Origin: Gammaproteobacteria bacterium HGW-Gammaproteobacteria-4
Lineage (GTDB): Bacteria > Pseudomonadota > Gammaproteobacteria > Xanthomonadales > Xanthomonadaceae
DNA: 64,000 nt
Assembly (NCBI GenBank): GCA_002839995.1
Contig: PGZC01000004.1
Span: 62,001-126,000, forward strand
Reading direction: 5' to 3'
The notes under the pieces were generated by a model that saw nothing but the letters and a program-made list of their open reading frames with translations, was not told the DNA's origin and searched no databases. Below are positions 1-7,693 of this stretch, piece after piece. Made by a program: the position numbers and the translations under genes. Position 1 is the first letter of the stretch; each line of letters begins with the position of its first letter.

Positions 1-2
1 TG

Positions 3-1757
3 GACGATGGCCGCGCGGTCGCGCTGCGCGGCGAACTTGGCGACCTGTCGCATTGGTTGATCGGCGCCGATGGCGAGGTTCTGTCCGAACAATCGCAACC
101 GCTGCTCGGTGCCGACCAGCAGGAACTGGAGATTGCGCGTGCGAGCAGCAACGCACAAGGCGACATCCTGCTTTCCGCCTTTGATCGTACCCGCCACGCC
201 GGCATTCTGCTGAGTCTGGATCGCAATGGCCAGGAGCGCTTCCGGACTGCGTTCGAAGGTGTTTTCGTCACCTACGGCGATGTCACCCAGGATCGACTCG
301 CATTTGCAGGCGATGGTGGGGCGATCATGTACGGCAGCGTGATCGCGCGCTATGCGGCGAGCGGCGAGAAGCTGTGGGAGCGTGACCCCGAAAGCGGGAT
401 CCCGGGTGTGTTGGACCTGCTGGTAGATCTGCTGGTGGATGGCGACACGATCCTCTACACCAGGCGCATGAGCGAACAATTCTCGGTCATATCGCAACCG
501 AACGACTGGGAGGTCGTCGCCATGGATAGCGCGAGCGGCGACGAGCGCTGGCGGTTGCCGCTTGGCGCGTTGGCCCCGCGCTGGACGGTCGGGATCGCGC
601 CGCTGGCCGGGCGACGGCTGGCGGTGTTGCAGACCGAGGGCAGCCATCTGCGCTACCGCGAGCTGGAGGTCGCCACGGGCACCGTGTTGCGCGAGCAAAC
701 CGATGTCTGCGACGGCGAGTTGTGCGGTTGCGAACAAAATTCCTGCAGGCCGTTCGGCGTTAGACGGGGGGGCGTTACCCGGCCGACGTTGCAGCTGCAA
801 GCGGTCAGCGGACGGTTGCGCGCCCGGCTCGATACATTTCAGGTCGGCGCCGGCTGGGGAACGAGCGTGCTCGAACTGGCCGATGCCGGTCAGGTTCCAG
901 CCACGGTTCGCGCCGACCAGGAGGGTGTCAGCGGTGCCTGGTTTGCGCCGTGGAGCAATGGCCAGGGGCTGATGCTGGACTGGATCGCAGATGCACGCAC
1001 CTTGTTTGGCTCGTGGCTTACTTTCGCCCCGGACGGCGGCAACGACCCGAGCGGCCTGCGCTGGTACACGCTGCAAGGTGTGCTTGCCAATCCCGCCAAT
1101 TCCAATTCCAACGCCGACGCCGTGCTTGACATCAACAGCAGCGAAGGCGGCCACTTCGGCGACGGCGTCACCGCAGCGCGACGGGTGGGCTCGGCGCGCC
1201 TGCGCTTCGAGAGTTGCAACCGTGCGCAATTCAGCTACCAGTTTGACCCGGACGAAAACGAGGGTCTGAGCGGTATGGTCACCCTGTCGCGGCTGACGCC
1301 GGGGGTCGCGTGCATTGGCGGCGTCGCTGGCGATGCCACCCCGACAGTAGCCAACGCGATCGAAGGCGCCTGGTTCGACCCCGGGAGCAGTGGTCAGGGC
1401 CTGATGTTCAATACCATTCTGGCACCGGACCCGGCCCAGGACAGTGTGTTTGCCACCTGGTTCACCTACGACACCGAGGCGGCGCCGGATGATCCGCGTC
1501 AGCAGCACTGGTTCACCCTGCAAGGCCCGCTCGGCAGCGACGGGCAGGGCACGTTGACGATCTTCCGCACCATCGGCGGTGCGCTGATCGACGGGCCAAC
1601 CAACAACAGCCAGCGGGTGGGTACGGCGACGCTCACCCGGCTTGGTTGCGACCAGCTGCGGCTGAGCTACCAGTTCGACGACAGCGGGACGGCTGGCCCG
1701 TTCCGGCGCATCGATGATTTCCGGGACTTGCAGCGGATTGGTGGTTGCGGCGAGTGA
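3..1757 (+). CDS. PQQ-repeat protein with two C-terminal beta domains (5' truncated by window)
   Basis: The reading frame is open from the first bases, so the true start lies outside. The first ~250 residues visible carry degenerate PQQ/quinoprotein-like blades (segments such as GEKLWERDP and GDERWRLPLG), which suggest a beta-propeller. The rest is a tandem pair of about 130-residue domains, each opening with GAWF.P.S.GQGLM, then a W-(F/Y)-T-L-Q-G segment, and closing with a Cys plus LSYQFD-like strand (copies near 920-1320 and 1365-1750). This domain type is familiar from exported hypothetical proteins of Lysobacterales. Probably periplasmic or extracellular; the signal peptide would be upstream of the window. 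No enzyme motif is visible and function is unknown. Domain assignment rests on pattern only. Confidence 0.6.
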   Translation, partial: DDGRAVALRGELGDLSHWLIGADGEVLSEQSQPLLGADQQELEIARASSNAQGDILLSAFDRTRHAGILLSLDRNGQERFRTAFEGVFVTYGDVTQDRLAFAGDGGAIMYGSVIARYAASGEKLWERDPESGIPGVLDLLVDLLVDGDTILYTRRMSEQFSVISQPNDWEVVAMDSASGDERWRLPLGALAPRWTVGIAPLAGRRLAVLQTEGSHLRYRELEVATGTVLREQTDVCDGELCGCEQNSCRPFGVRRGGVTRPTLQLQAVSGRLRARLDTFQVGAGWGTSVLELADAGQVPATVRADQEGVSGAWFAPWSNGQGLMLDWIADARTLFGSWLTFAPDGGNDPSGLRWYTLQGVLANPANSNSNADAVLDINSSEGGHFGDGVTAARRVGSARLRFESCNRAQFSYQFDPDENEGLSGMVTLSRLTPGVACIGGVAGDATPTVANAIEGAWFDPGSSGQGLMFNTILAPDPAQDSVFATWFTYDTEAAPDDPRQQHWFTLQGPLGSDGQGTLTIFRTIGGALIDGPTNNSQRVGTATLTRLGCDQLRLSYQFDDSGTAGPFRRIDDFRDLQRIGGCGE

Positions 1758-1866
1758 TCCCTGCTGCGCTTCTCGCTGAATGCGGGCCGGCAGCAACTTG
1801 GGCATCCATGCCGTTGCTGCTGCTTTTCTGTTTTCCGTTTCATCCCACGGCGCCGGTGCGATAACT

Positions 1867-2155
1867 GTCGCCCACAGGGTGGGCTCCTACAGGTGAACGC
1901 TACCGCTTGTCTGTAGGAGCTCACCCTGTGAGCGACCGAGCGACCGAGTCCGTTACAGGGTGAACGCTACCGCTTGTCTGTAGGAGCTCACCCTGTGAGC
2001 GACCGAGCGACCGAGTCCGTTACAGGGTGAACGCTACCGCTTGTCTGTAGGAGCGCACCCTGTGAGCAACCGAGCGACCGAGTCCGTTACAGGTGAACGC
2101 TACCGCTTGTCTGTAGAAGCTCACCCTGTGAGCCCGAGCGACCGATCCCGCTACA
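1867..2155. repeat. 67-bp tandem array of REP-like palindromes (4 units) after a canonical REP
   Basis: A canonical REP-like palindrome (1867-1892, core CGCCCACAGGGTGGGC) is followed by four head-to-tail units with the landmark GAACGCTACCGC at 1895, 1962, 2029 and 2095, so spacing is 67, 67 and 66 bp. Each unit carries the palindrome variant GCTCACCCTGTGAGC, in which both arms of the stem have changed together (GCCC/GGGC to GCTC/GAGC), keeping pairing. The fourth unit has a small deletion. The array fills most of the gap 1758-2185 upstream of the E1 gene, and no small gene is visible there. Confidence 0.85.
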
Positions 2156-2185
2156 ATACGCGGCTTTCCCTCGCGATCACCCCCC

Positions 2186-4462
2186 ATGTCCGCCACGCCG
2201 CCGCCCATCCCCGCCCGCATGAAGGGCCTCAACCGCGCCGAGATATGCGATCGCAATTTCAGCGAGTTCGTCGAAAACTGGGCGGGCGTGGTCGCCGCCG
2301 CGCCAGCGGACGAGGCGCCGGTGCTGCCGGGCAGCGCTTGCACCGCGGCGGACTTTCGCGCGCTGTTCGAGTCGCAACTGATCTCGCGTCACCTCGACCT
2401 GATGGCACGGGTGCTGCGGGTGCAGAACAAGGTGTTCTACACCATCGGCAGCTCCGGGCACGAGGGCAATGCGATGGTGGCGCGGCTGACCCGCCATACC
2501 GATCCGGCGTTCCTGCACTATCGCAGCGGCGGCTTCATGGCCGAGCGCTTTCGCAAGCTGCCCGGTATGGACCCGGTGATGGATTCGGCGCTGAGCTTCG
2601 CCGCCAGTCAGGACGATCCGGCATCGGGCGGCCGGCACAAGGTGTGGGGCAGCAAGCCGCTGTGGGTGTTGCCGCAGACTTCGACCATCGCCTCGCATCT
2701 GCCCAAGGCACTGGGTACGGCGGTGGCGATCGAGCAGGCCAGGCGCATCGGTCATGCGCTGCCGATCCCGGACGACAGCATCGCGATCTGTTCGTTCGGC
2801 GATGCCTCGGCCAACCATGCGACCGCGCAGACCGCTTTCAACACCGCCAGTTGGACGGCTTACCAGAAGCTGCCGGCGCCGGTGTTGTTCGTGTGCGAGG
2901 ACAATGGCATCGGCATTTCGGTGAAGACGCCGAGTGGCTGGATCGCGGCGAGTTTTTCGCAGCGGCCGGGCCTCGATTATTTCACCGCCGATGGCCTCGA
3001 TCTGGCCGAGGGCTACGCGCAAGTGGCACGCGCGGTGGAACATTGCCGACGCACTCGGCGGCCGACGTTCCTGCATCTGCGCACCACCCGCATCATGGGC
3101 CACGCCGGTACCGACTTCGAGATCGAGTGGCGCAGCGTTGCGGAACTGGTGGCGCTGGAGGCCACCGACCCGCTGCTGCGCTCGGCGCATATTGCGCTGG
3201 CTTCGGGGTTGATGACGCGCGCGCAGGTGCTCGAACGGTACGAAGCCACCCGCAAGCGTTGCTTCGCTGCGGCTGATGAGGCGGATCGCCGCCCGAAGAT
3301 CGAGACGCTGGCCGAGGTGATGCGGCCGCTGGCGCCGTACACGCCGGATGCGGTGGCGGCGGAAGCCTCGCGCATCGGCGATGCCGAGCGGCGTCTGGCA
3401 GTGTTCGGTGGCGAGGCCAGATTGCCGGAAAAGCAGGCGCCGCGGCATCTGGCGATCCAGATCAATCACGCCCTGCACGATTTGTTCTGCAAGTACCCCG
3501 AGACGCTGTTGTTCGGCGAGGACGTCGCGCAAAAGGGCGGTGTGTATACCGTCACCAAGGGTCTGCAAAAAGCCTTCGGCGGCAAGCGCGTGTTCAACAC
3601 CCTGCTCGACGAAACCATGATCCTGGGCATGGCGCAGGGTTTTGCCAACATGGGCATGCTGCCGCTGCCGGAGATCCAGTATCTGGCGTATTTCCACAAC
3701 GCCTGCGACCAGATTCGCGGCGAGGCCTGCTCGTTGCAGTTCTTCTCCAACGATCAGTACCGCAATCCGATGCTGGTGCGCATCGCCGGCCTGGGTTACC
3801 AGCGCGGTTTCGGCGGGCACTTCCACAACGACAACTCGATCGCCGCGCTGCGCGATATTCCGGGACTCGTCGTCGGCTGCGCCAGCCGCGGCGACGATGC
3901 GGCGATGATGCTGCGCACGCTGGCGGCGCTGGCCAAGGTCGATGGCCGGGTCTGCGTGTTCCTGGAGCCGATCGCGCTGTACATGACCAAGGATCTGTAC
4001 GAAGCCGGCGACGGCCTGTGGTCGACGACATACCCCGCGCCGGATCAGGCGTTGACCCTGGGCGAGGGCCGCGTGTATGCGCCCGCGCAGGGCAAGGGTG
4101 ACGATCTGGTGATCGTCAGCTACGGCAACGGCGTGCCGATGAGTCTGCGCGCGGCGCGCACGATCTGCGATACCCATGGCTGGTCGGTGCGGGTGCTCGA
4201 TCTGCGCTGGCTGGTGCCGCTCAATGCCGACTGGATTGTTGCCAACGTGCGCGATGCGCGGCGTGTGCTGGTGGTGGACGAAGGCCGCCACAGCGCCGGG
4301 GTGGGCGAGGGCGTGATTACCGCGCTCTGCGAAGCCGGGCTTGGCAGTGTGCCGCTGCGGCGCGTGGTCGGCGCCGATACCTACACGCCGCTGGCCGGTG
4401 CCGCGTTTCTGGTGTTGCCGGGCGAGGCGGAGATCGTGGCGGCGGCGGCCGAGATGGGGTAA
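2186..4462 (+). CDS. Fused alpha-beta E1 of 2-oxoisovalerate (branched-chain 2-oxoacid) dehydrogenase
   Basis: A 758-residue thiamine-diphosphate enzyme in which the E1 alpha and E1 beta chains are one polypeptide. Residues ~50-370 form the alpha half, with a ThDP/Mg motif running from GDAS (~205) to EDNGIGIS (~238). Residues ~420-758 form the beta half, with LLFGEDVAQKGGVY and the transketolase C-terminal domain (VRVLDLRWLVPL). The family decarboxylates branched-chain 2-oxoacids and passes the acyl group to lipoyl-E2. No E2 or E3 gene is adjacent, so those partners must be encoded elsewhere. The ATG at 2186 directly follows the repeat array. Fused E1 proteins of this type are known in several bacteria; exact substrate preference cannot be read from sequence. 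Confidence 0.88.
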   Translation: MSATPPPIPARMKGLNRAEICDRNFSEFVENWAGVVAAAPADEAPVLPGSACTAADFRALFESQLISRHLDLMARVLRVQNKVFYTIGSSGHEGNAMVARLTRHTDPAFLHYRSGGFMAERFRKLPGMDPVMDSALSFAASQDDPASGGRHKVWGSKPLWVLPQTSTIASHLPKALGTAVAIEQARRIGHALPIPDDSIAICSFGDASANHATAQTAFNTASWTAYQKLPAPVLFVCEDNGIGISVKTPSGWIAASFSQRPGLDYFTADGLDLAEGYAQVARAVEHCRRTRRPTFLHLRTTRIMGHAGTDFEIEWRSVAELVALEATDPLLRSAHIALASGLMTRAQVLERYEATRKRCFAAADEADRRPKIETLAEVMRPLAPYTPDAVAAEASRIGDAERRLAVFGGEARLPEKQAPRHLAIQINHALHDLFCKYPETLLFGEDVAQKGGVYTVTKGLQKAFGGKRVFNTLLDETMILGMAQGFANMGMLPLPEIQYLAYFHNACDQIRGEACSLQFFSNDQYRNPMLVRIAGLGYQRGFGGHFHNDNSIAALRDIPGLVVGCASRGDDAAMMLRTLAALAKVDGRVCVFLEPIALYMTKDLYEAGDGLWSTTYPAPDQALTLGEGRVYAPAQGKGDDLVIVSYGNGVPMSLRAARTICDTHGWSVRVLDLRWLVPLNADWIVANVRDARRVLVVDEGRHSAGVGEGVITALCEAGLGSVPLRRVVGADTYTPLAGAAFLVLPGEAEIVAAAAEMG

Positions 4463-4581
4463 CGCAACGCGTGAACGCGCTGATACACGGGCACAATGCG
4501 ACGCTTCGCTCGGTCAGTCGCTTCGCGACAACGCCTGCTGCGCAGGCTATGCCTTCACTTCGCCGCTGCGCGGCTCGCTCG

Positions 4582-4698
4582 GTCGCCCACAGGGTGGGCT
4601 CCTACAGGCGAACGACCGCTTTTTGTAGGAGCCCACCCTGTGGGCGACCTGCCACAGGTGAACGGCCGCTATTTGTAGGAGCCCACCCTGTGGGCGAC
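4582..4698. repeat. REP-like cluster (three palindromes, first two inverted)
   Basis: Copies at 4582-4606 (minus orientation), 4624-4648 and 4674-4698 (plus orientation) of GTAGGAGCCCACCCTGTGGGCGAC. The first two face each other across a short CGACCGCTTTT-type spacer that also occurs in the 14.3 kb pair, resembling a BIME. The remainder of the gap 4463-4741 is low-information and shows no gene. Confidence 0.85.
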
Positions 4699-4741
4699 CT
4701 GCCAGCCGTGTGTGGCACAACGGCAGAGAACAATTGCCGAG

Positions 4742-5581
4742 TTATTGAGCGGCTGCGGTCGGTTCGGTATAGCCGAAGAAGCCGCGCAGCATGTTCTGGT
4801 TGCCCTTGAATTCGTCGGCGCTGGTGGGTACGAACTGGGTAGTACCGATCTCGTTGATCACCGTATACAGCGATTCGTCTTCGTTGAGCTTCAACAGCGC
4901 GTCGCGCACGGCCGCCTTCACTTCATCGGGAACGGTGCCGGCTGCGGAAAAAGCGCGGCCGGGCAGGCTGCGGCTGTTGTGCATCTCGACCAGGTTCGGG
5001 TAAAGCTGGGCGATGTACATCGGCACCATGGCGGCGTCGGCTTCGCCGGCAAAAATCATTTCCACGCCGTCCCTCCAACTGGCGGCAGTGGACAGCACTT
5101 CGGGCTGACTGATCGGGTTGCGGAACAACTCGACGAGCAGGGCATAGCCCATGCTGGGCGACGGCATACTGACGACCAGACGCCCGATCAGCGCGTTGCT
5201 GCCCTGATCGGCGACTTCAGGTTGTGCGATCAACGCGTAGGTTGACGGTTCGATGGTGCGCACCAGCGGCTCGAAGCCGAATCGCTGCGCGCGATAATCG
5301 GTGAACTGCGCTTCCTCGAAGGCAAAATCGACCGGTGTGTTGTTGCGGATATCGCGCCACAAAAGGTGATAGTTGCTGGGGTAATGCAGCACAAAACGCT
5401 GGCCGGTGGCTTTGGACAGGTATTCCAGCAAGGGCCGGTAGACATCGCGTGCCTGGTCGGGCGGGTAGCTGGGTTCGACCGACACGGTGTAGTCCGCCGC
5501 GAGTGCAGGGCCCGCCAAGCCCGTCAAAAGCAGCATCAACCCGGCAAGCCTGCTTCGACCGGAAATGTTTTGACCCGACAT
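4742..5581 (-). CDS. PhnD-like phosphate/phosphonate-type periplasmic binding protein (orphan)
   Basis: A 279-residue exported protein. Residues 1-28 form a signal peptide ending ALA, followed by the two-lobed PhnD/SsuA/THI5 fold typical of ABC-transporter binding proteins: SVEPSYPPDQARDVYRPLL at the mature N-terminus, then GFEPLVRT, and VEMIFAGEADAAMVP, where such proteins report ligand-dependent lobe closure. The ATG at 5581 is chosen because it starts the signal peptide and has GGGAGGG upstream; a longer open frame to 5722 lacks signal features. No permease or ATPase is next to it, so it may serve a sensor or a distant transporter. Ligand unknown. Confidence 0.75.
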   Translation of the reverse strand: MSGQNISGRSRLAGLMLLLTGLAGPALAADYTVSVEPSYPPDQARDVYRPLLEYLSKATGQRFVLHYPSNYHLLWRDIRNNTPVDFAFEEAQFTDYRAQRFGFEPLVRTIEPSTYALIAQPEVADQGSNALIGRLVVSMPSPSMGYALLVELFRNPISQPEVLSTAASWRDGVEMIFAGEADAAMVPMYIAQLYPNLVEMHNSRSLPGRAFSAAGTVPDEVKAAVRDALLKLNEDESLYTVINEIGTTQFVPTSADEFKGNQNMLRGFFGYTEPTAAAQ

Positions 5582-5731
5582 AAATCGCCCTCCCGATTTG
5601 TAACGGATAACTCCAAGCCGGCAACAGCGTTCATCGCTGGTCGATGGTGCGTTGTTGCCACGATCTCCGGATTCAGTGCCTAACATAACGGTGTTGCTGC
5701 GATAAAACCATGTTTGTCGCATTGCCGAGGT

Positions 5732-6571
5732 TTAGCGCGGTTCAGGGCACGACGGCAGGAGGGGCAGTTGCCGAGCGGCGTGGTTGCCGACAACCAGCGA
5801 TTCGGGCCGATCGCTTGGCACTACCGCCAGTGCTTGCCAGCCCTCGTCGCTGCGTTCGGCACAAACCACTTTGCCCAGTGCGCGGCCGTCGGATGACACC
5901 TCGTCGCCGGCAGCCATCGCTCCGGTCGAGCCCAGACGCACCAGGCCACGCTTGGCCTGTCCCAGAAAGTGGGTGCGCGCAACGATTTCCTGACCGGGGT
6001 AGCAGCCCTTTTTTACGCTGAATGCGGCGAGCCGATCGAGCGACAGCATTTGCGGGGTCCAGGTGTCGATCTGGCTGTTTTCCAGCCACGGCAGACCCTG
6101 TGCGATATCGGCCAGGCGCCAGTGCCGGCTTGCCTCGGCATCGGGCGCGGGCGGACGGTCGAACAGGCACAGCGCGCGCGCCGGTTCGCCGGCCAGTGGC
6201 AGGCATGCAAGGGCTCCCGCAGTGCCGGTGGTAGCCTGCTCGCCATACACGCCGCCTACGGTGATCTCGCTGGCGACATCTACGACCAGCTTGCTGCGAA
6301 ATACGAAGCGCCGCCACTGAACAGCCACTGCCTCGGCATCGCCACCGCGCAGGATTGCCAGCAAGCGATCGGGTTCCGAGCGCAGTAGCGCGAACAGCGC
6401 AAGCAGCCGCCCTTTGGCGCTGAGCCAGCCGTTCCATTGCCATTGGCCCCGCGTCAGTGCACCCACGTCATTCATGAATTGCGCCTGGGCAAAGGCAATC
6501 GCATCAGGCCCTTGCAGCGAAATCACGGTGTGATCGGGCAGGAAGAACGGTGTGTCCGGCTTGAAAGACAT
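5732..6571 (-). CDS. ygfZ: YgfZ/GcvT-family folate-binding Fe-S maturation protein
   Basis: A 279-residue protein of the YgfZ family, a tetrahydrofolate-binding GcvT relative that supports assembly or repair of certain Fe-S clusters. The diagnostic motif KGCYPGQEIVAR is present in the second half, containing the conserved Cys. The N-terminal half has the family pattern LQGPDAIAFAQAQFMNDV and GRLLALFALLR. The start MSFKPD at 6571 gives the usual family length; upstream in-frame ATG codons at 6604 and 6625 are possible but add no conserved residues. It is divergent from the complex II genes, whose SdhB needs three Fe-S clusters, so a shared role in succinate dehydrogenase maturation is reasonable. 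Confidence 0.9.
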   Translation of the reverse strand: MSFKPDTPFFLPDHTVISLQGPDAIAFAQAQFMNDVGALTRGQWQWNGWLSAKGRLLALFALLRSEPDRLLAILRGGDAEAVAVQWRRFVFRSKLVVDVASEITVGGVYGEQATTGTAGALACLPLAGEPARALCLFDRPPAPDAEASRHWRLADIAQGLPWLENSQIDTWTPQMLSLDRLAAFSVKKGCYPGQEIVARTHFLGQAKRGLVRLGSTGAMAAGDEVSSDGRALGKVVCAERSDEGWQALAVVPSDRPESLVVGNHAARQLPLLPSCPEPR

Positions 6572-6598
6572 GGGTATCGGGACTAACCTTTCCAAGTT

Positions 6599-6763
6599 AT
6601 GCATCGCCCCGACATGATAGGCCAAGCGGCCACACCAGAAACGCCATCCGAACCGTTGCCGGTCAGTAGCGAGTCATCGCCGCTGGAGATCGGTGGCCGT
6701 GACGGGCCCGAGCCGACCCGTTACGGCGACTGGGAAAAGAACGGCCGCTGCATCGACTTCTGA
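6599..6763 (+). CDS. Small DUF1674 / SdhAF4-like succinate dehydrogenase assembly factor
   Basis: A short gene of 54 codons from ATG 6599 (49 if ATG 6614 is used). The C-terminus reads GRDGPEPTRYGDWEKNGRC followed by IDF, the signature block of DUF1674, the bacterial relative of mitochondrial SDHAF4, which binds flavinylated SdhA and promotes its assembly with SdhB. The N-terminal ~25 residues are Pro/Ser/Glu-rich and poorly conserved, as usual. It sits divergently from ygfZ and 57 bp upstream of sdhC, exactly where an assembly factor for complex II would be expected. Short genes like this are often missed. Product certain from the motif; start uncertain. Confidence 0.88.
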   Translation: MHRPDMIGQAATPETPSEPLPVSSESSPLEIGGRDGPEPTRYGDWEKNGRCIDF

Positions 6764-6782
6764 CCCGCACTTCACTTCGCTT

Positions 6783-6811
6783 TTGTCATTCTCATATCCC
6801 GCAGCCATAGT
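6783..6811 (+). promoter_or_regulatory. Candidate sigma-70 promoter of sdhCDAB
   Basis: TTGTCA (6783-6788), a 17-bp spacer, and CATAGT (6806-6811), ending only 9 bp before the sdhC ATG. The predicted transcript would be nearly leaderless, which fits the absence of a clear Shine-Dalgarno sequence before sdhC. Prediction from sequence only. Confidence 0.4.
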
Positions 6812-6820
6812 GCCCAGACC

Positions 6821-7213
6821 ATGACCACCCAGCAACGTCCCTTGTCCCCGCATCTGCAGGTGTATCGCTGGCAGATCACCATGTTGATGTCGATTGCGCA
6901 CCGCGCATCCGGCGTATTGCTGTCGATCGGCGCGCTCGGTCTGGTTGGCTGGCTGCTGGCCTTGGCGGCCGGGTCGGCTACCTACGAACAGTGGCGGGTG
7001 ATGGCTTCCTCGCTTCCGGGCCAGATCGTATTGTTTGCGCTCAGTGCGGCGTTGGTCTATCACTTGCTCAATGGCCTTCGCCACCTGCTCTGGGACACCG
7101 GCCGGGCGCTGGATATCGTCGATGTCTATCGCACCGGCTACACCGTGTGGATGCTCACCATCGTGCTGACCGCCGGCATCTGGTACGCAGCCCTGAGCGG
7201 GGGTGCGGCATGA
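6821..7213 (+). CDS. sdhC: Succinate dehydrogenase cytochrome b556 subunit
   Basis: A 130-residue integral membrane subunit of complex II, anchoring SdhAB and contributing to heme b and quinone binding. Residues start RPLSPHLQVYRW, with the conserved HR..G helix entry (AHRASGVLLSIGALGL), and three transmembrane helices follow. The axial-heme histidine region HLLNGLRHLLWD is intact near residue 85. Its stop overlaps the sdhD start (ATGA), indicating translational coupling. It is first in the operon sdhC-sdhD-sdhA-sdhB-sdhE-ygfX. Confidence 0.95.
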   Translation: MTTQQRPLSPHLQVYRWQITMLMSIAHRASGVLLSIGALGLVGWLLALAAGSATYEQWRVMASSLPGQIVLFALSAALVYHLLNGLRHLLWDTGRALDIVDVYRTGYTVWMLTIVLTAGIWYAALSGGAA

Positions 7214-7587
7214 GCATGCGTACGCCGGTTGGCCGCGCGCGCGGCCTGGGTTCGGCCAAGGAGGGTGTGGCGCACTGGACTGCGCAGCGGCTCAGCGCGG
7301 TCGCGCTTGCCCTGCTGACGCCCTGGTTCGTCTGGCTCGTCATCGATTTGGTCGGTGCCGATCAGGCGCAGGCTGCCGCCCGGCTCGGTGCGCCGATCAA
7401 TGCCACCCTGATGCTGGCCTACGTCGGTGCCTTGTTATGGCATGCGCAACTGGGCCTGCAGGTGGTGATCGAGGATTACGTCAGTCATCGTGGCCTTGAG
7501 CTGTTCGCGCAGGTTGCGGTCAAGCTGGTATTCGCGTTGGCCGGCATCGCCGCGCTGGTGGCTATCGGTCGGCTGGCGTTCGCGTGA
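7210..7587 (+). CDS. sdhD: Succinate dehydrogenase hydrophobic membrane anchor
   Basis: A 125-residue membrane anchor with three helices. The N-terminal [19 protein letters not shown] block and the [15 protein letters not shown] segment are typical of SdhD; the latter holds the histidine and the Asp-Tyr pair associated with the quinone pocket. The ATG at 7210 overlaps the sdhC stop by 4 nt. A longer open frame extends upstream inside sdhC but is not plausible. About 106 bp separate it from sdhA with no extra gene. Confidence 0.93.
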   Translation: MSMRTPVGRARGLGSAKEGVAHWTAQRLSAVALALLTPWFVWLVIDLVGADQAQAAARLGAPINATLMLAYVGALLWHAQLGLQVVIEDYVSHRGLELFAQVAVKLVFALAGIAALVAIGRLAFA

Positions 7588-7693
7588 TCTCCTCCGCGCA
7601 AGCGCTTTTTTCAACCCTCCCACCCGCTCCGGGTTCGGCAGTGCGCATCGGCGCGACTTCCCGCGCCCCGTTCCCGCTCGAGGCTCCCATTCG

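Noticed and set aside
1895-2155. Possible CRISPR array
   Set aside because: The 67-bp units are contiguous tandem copies of one sequence with no unique spacers, and no cas genes exist in the window.
2177-4291. 704-codon antisense frame opposite the E1 fusion
   Set aside because: Composition is that of complement translation; the plus strand has ThDP motifs throughout.
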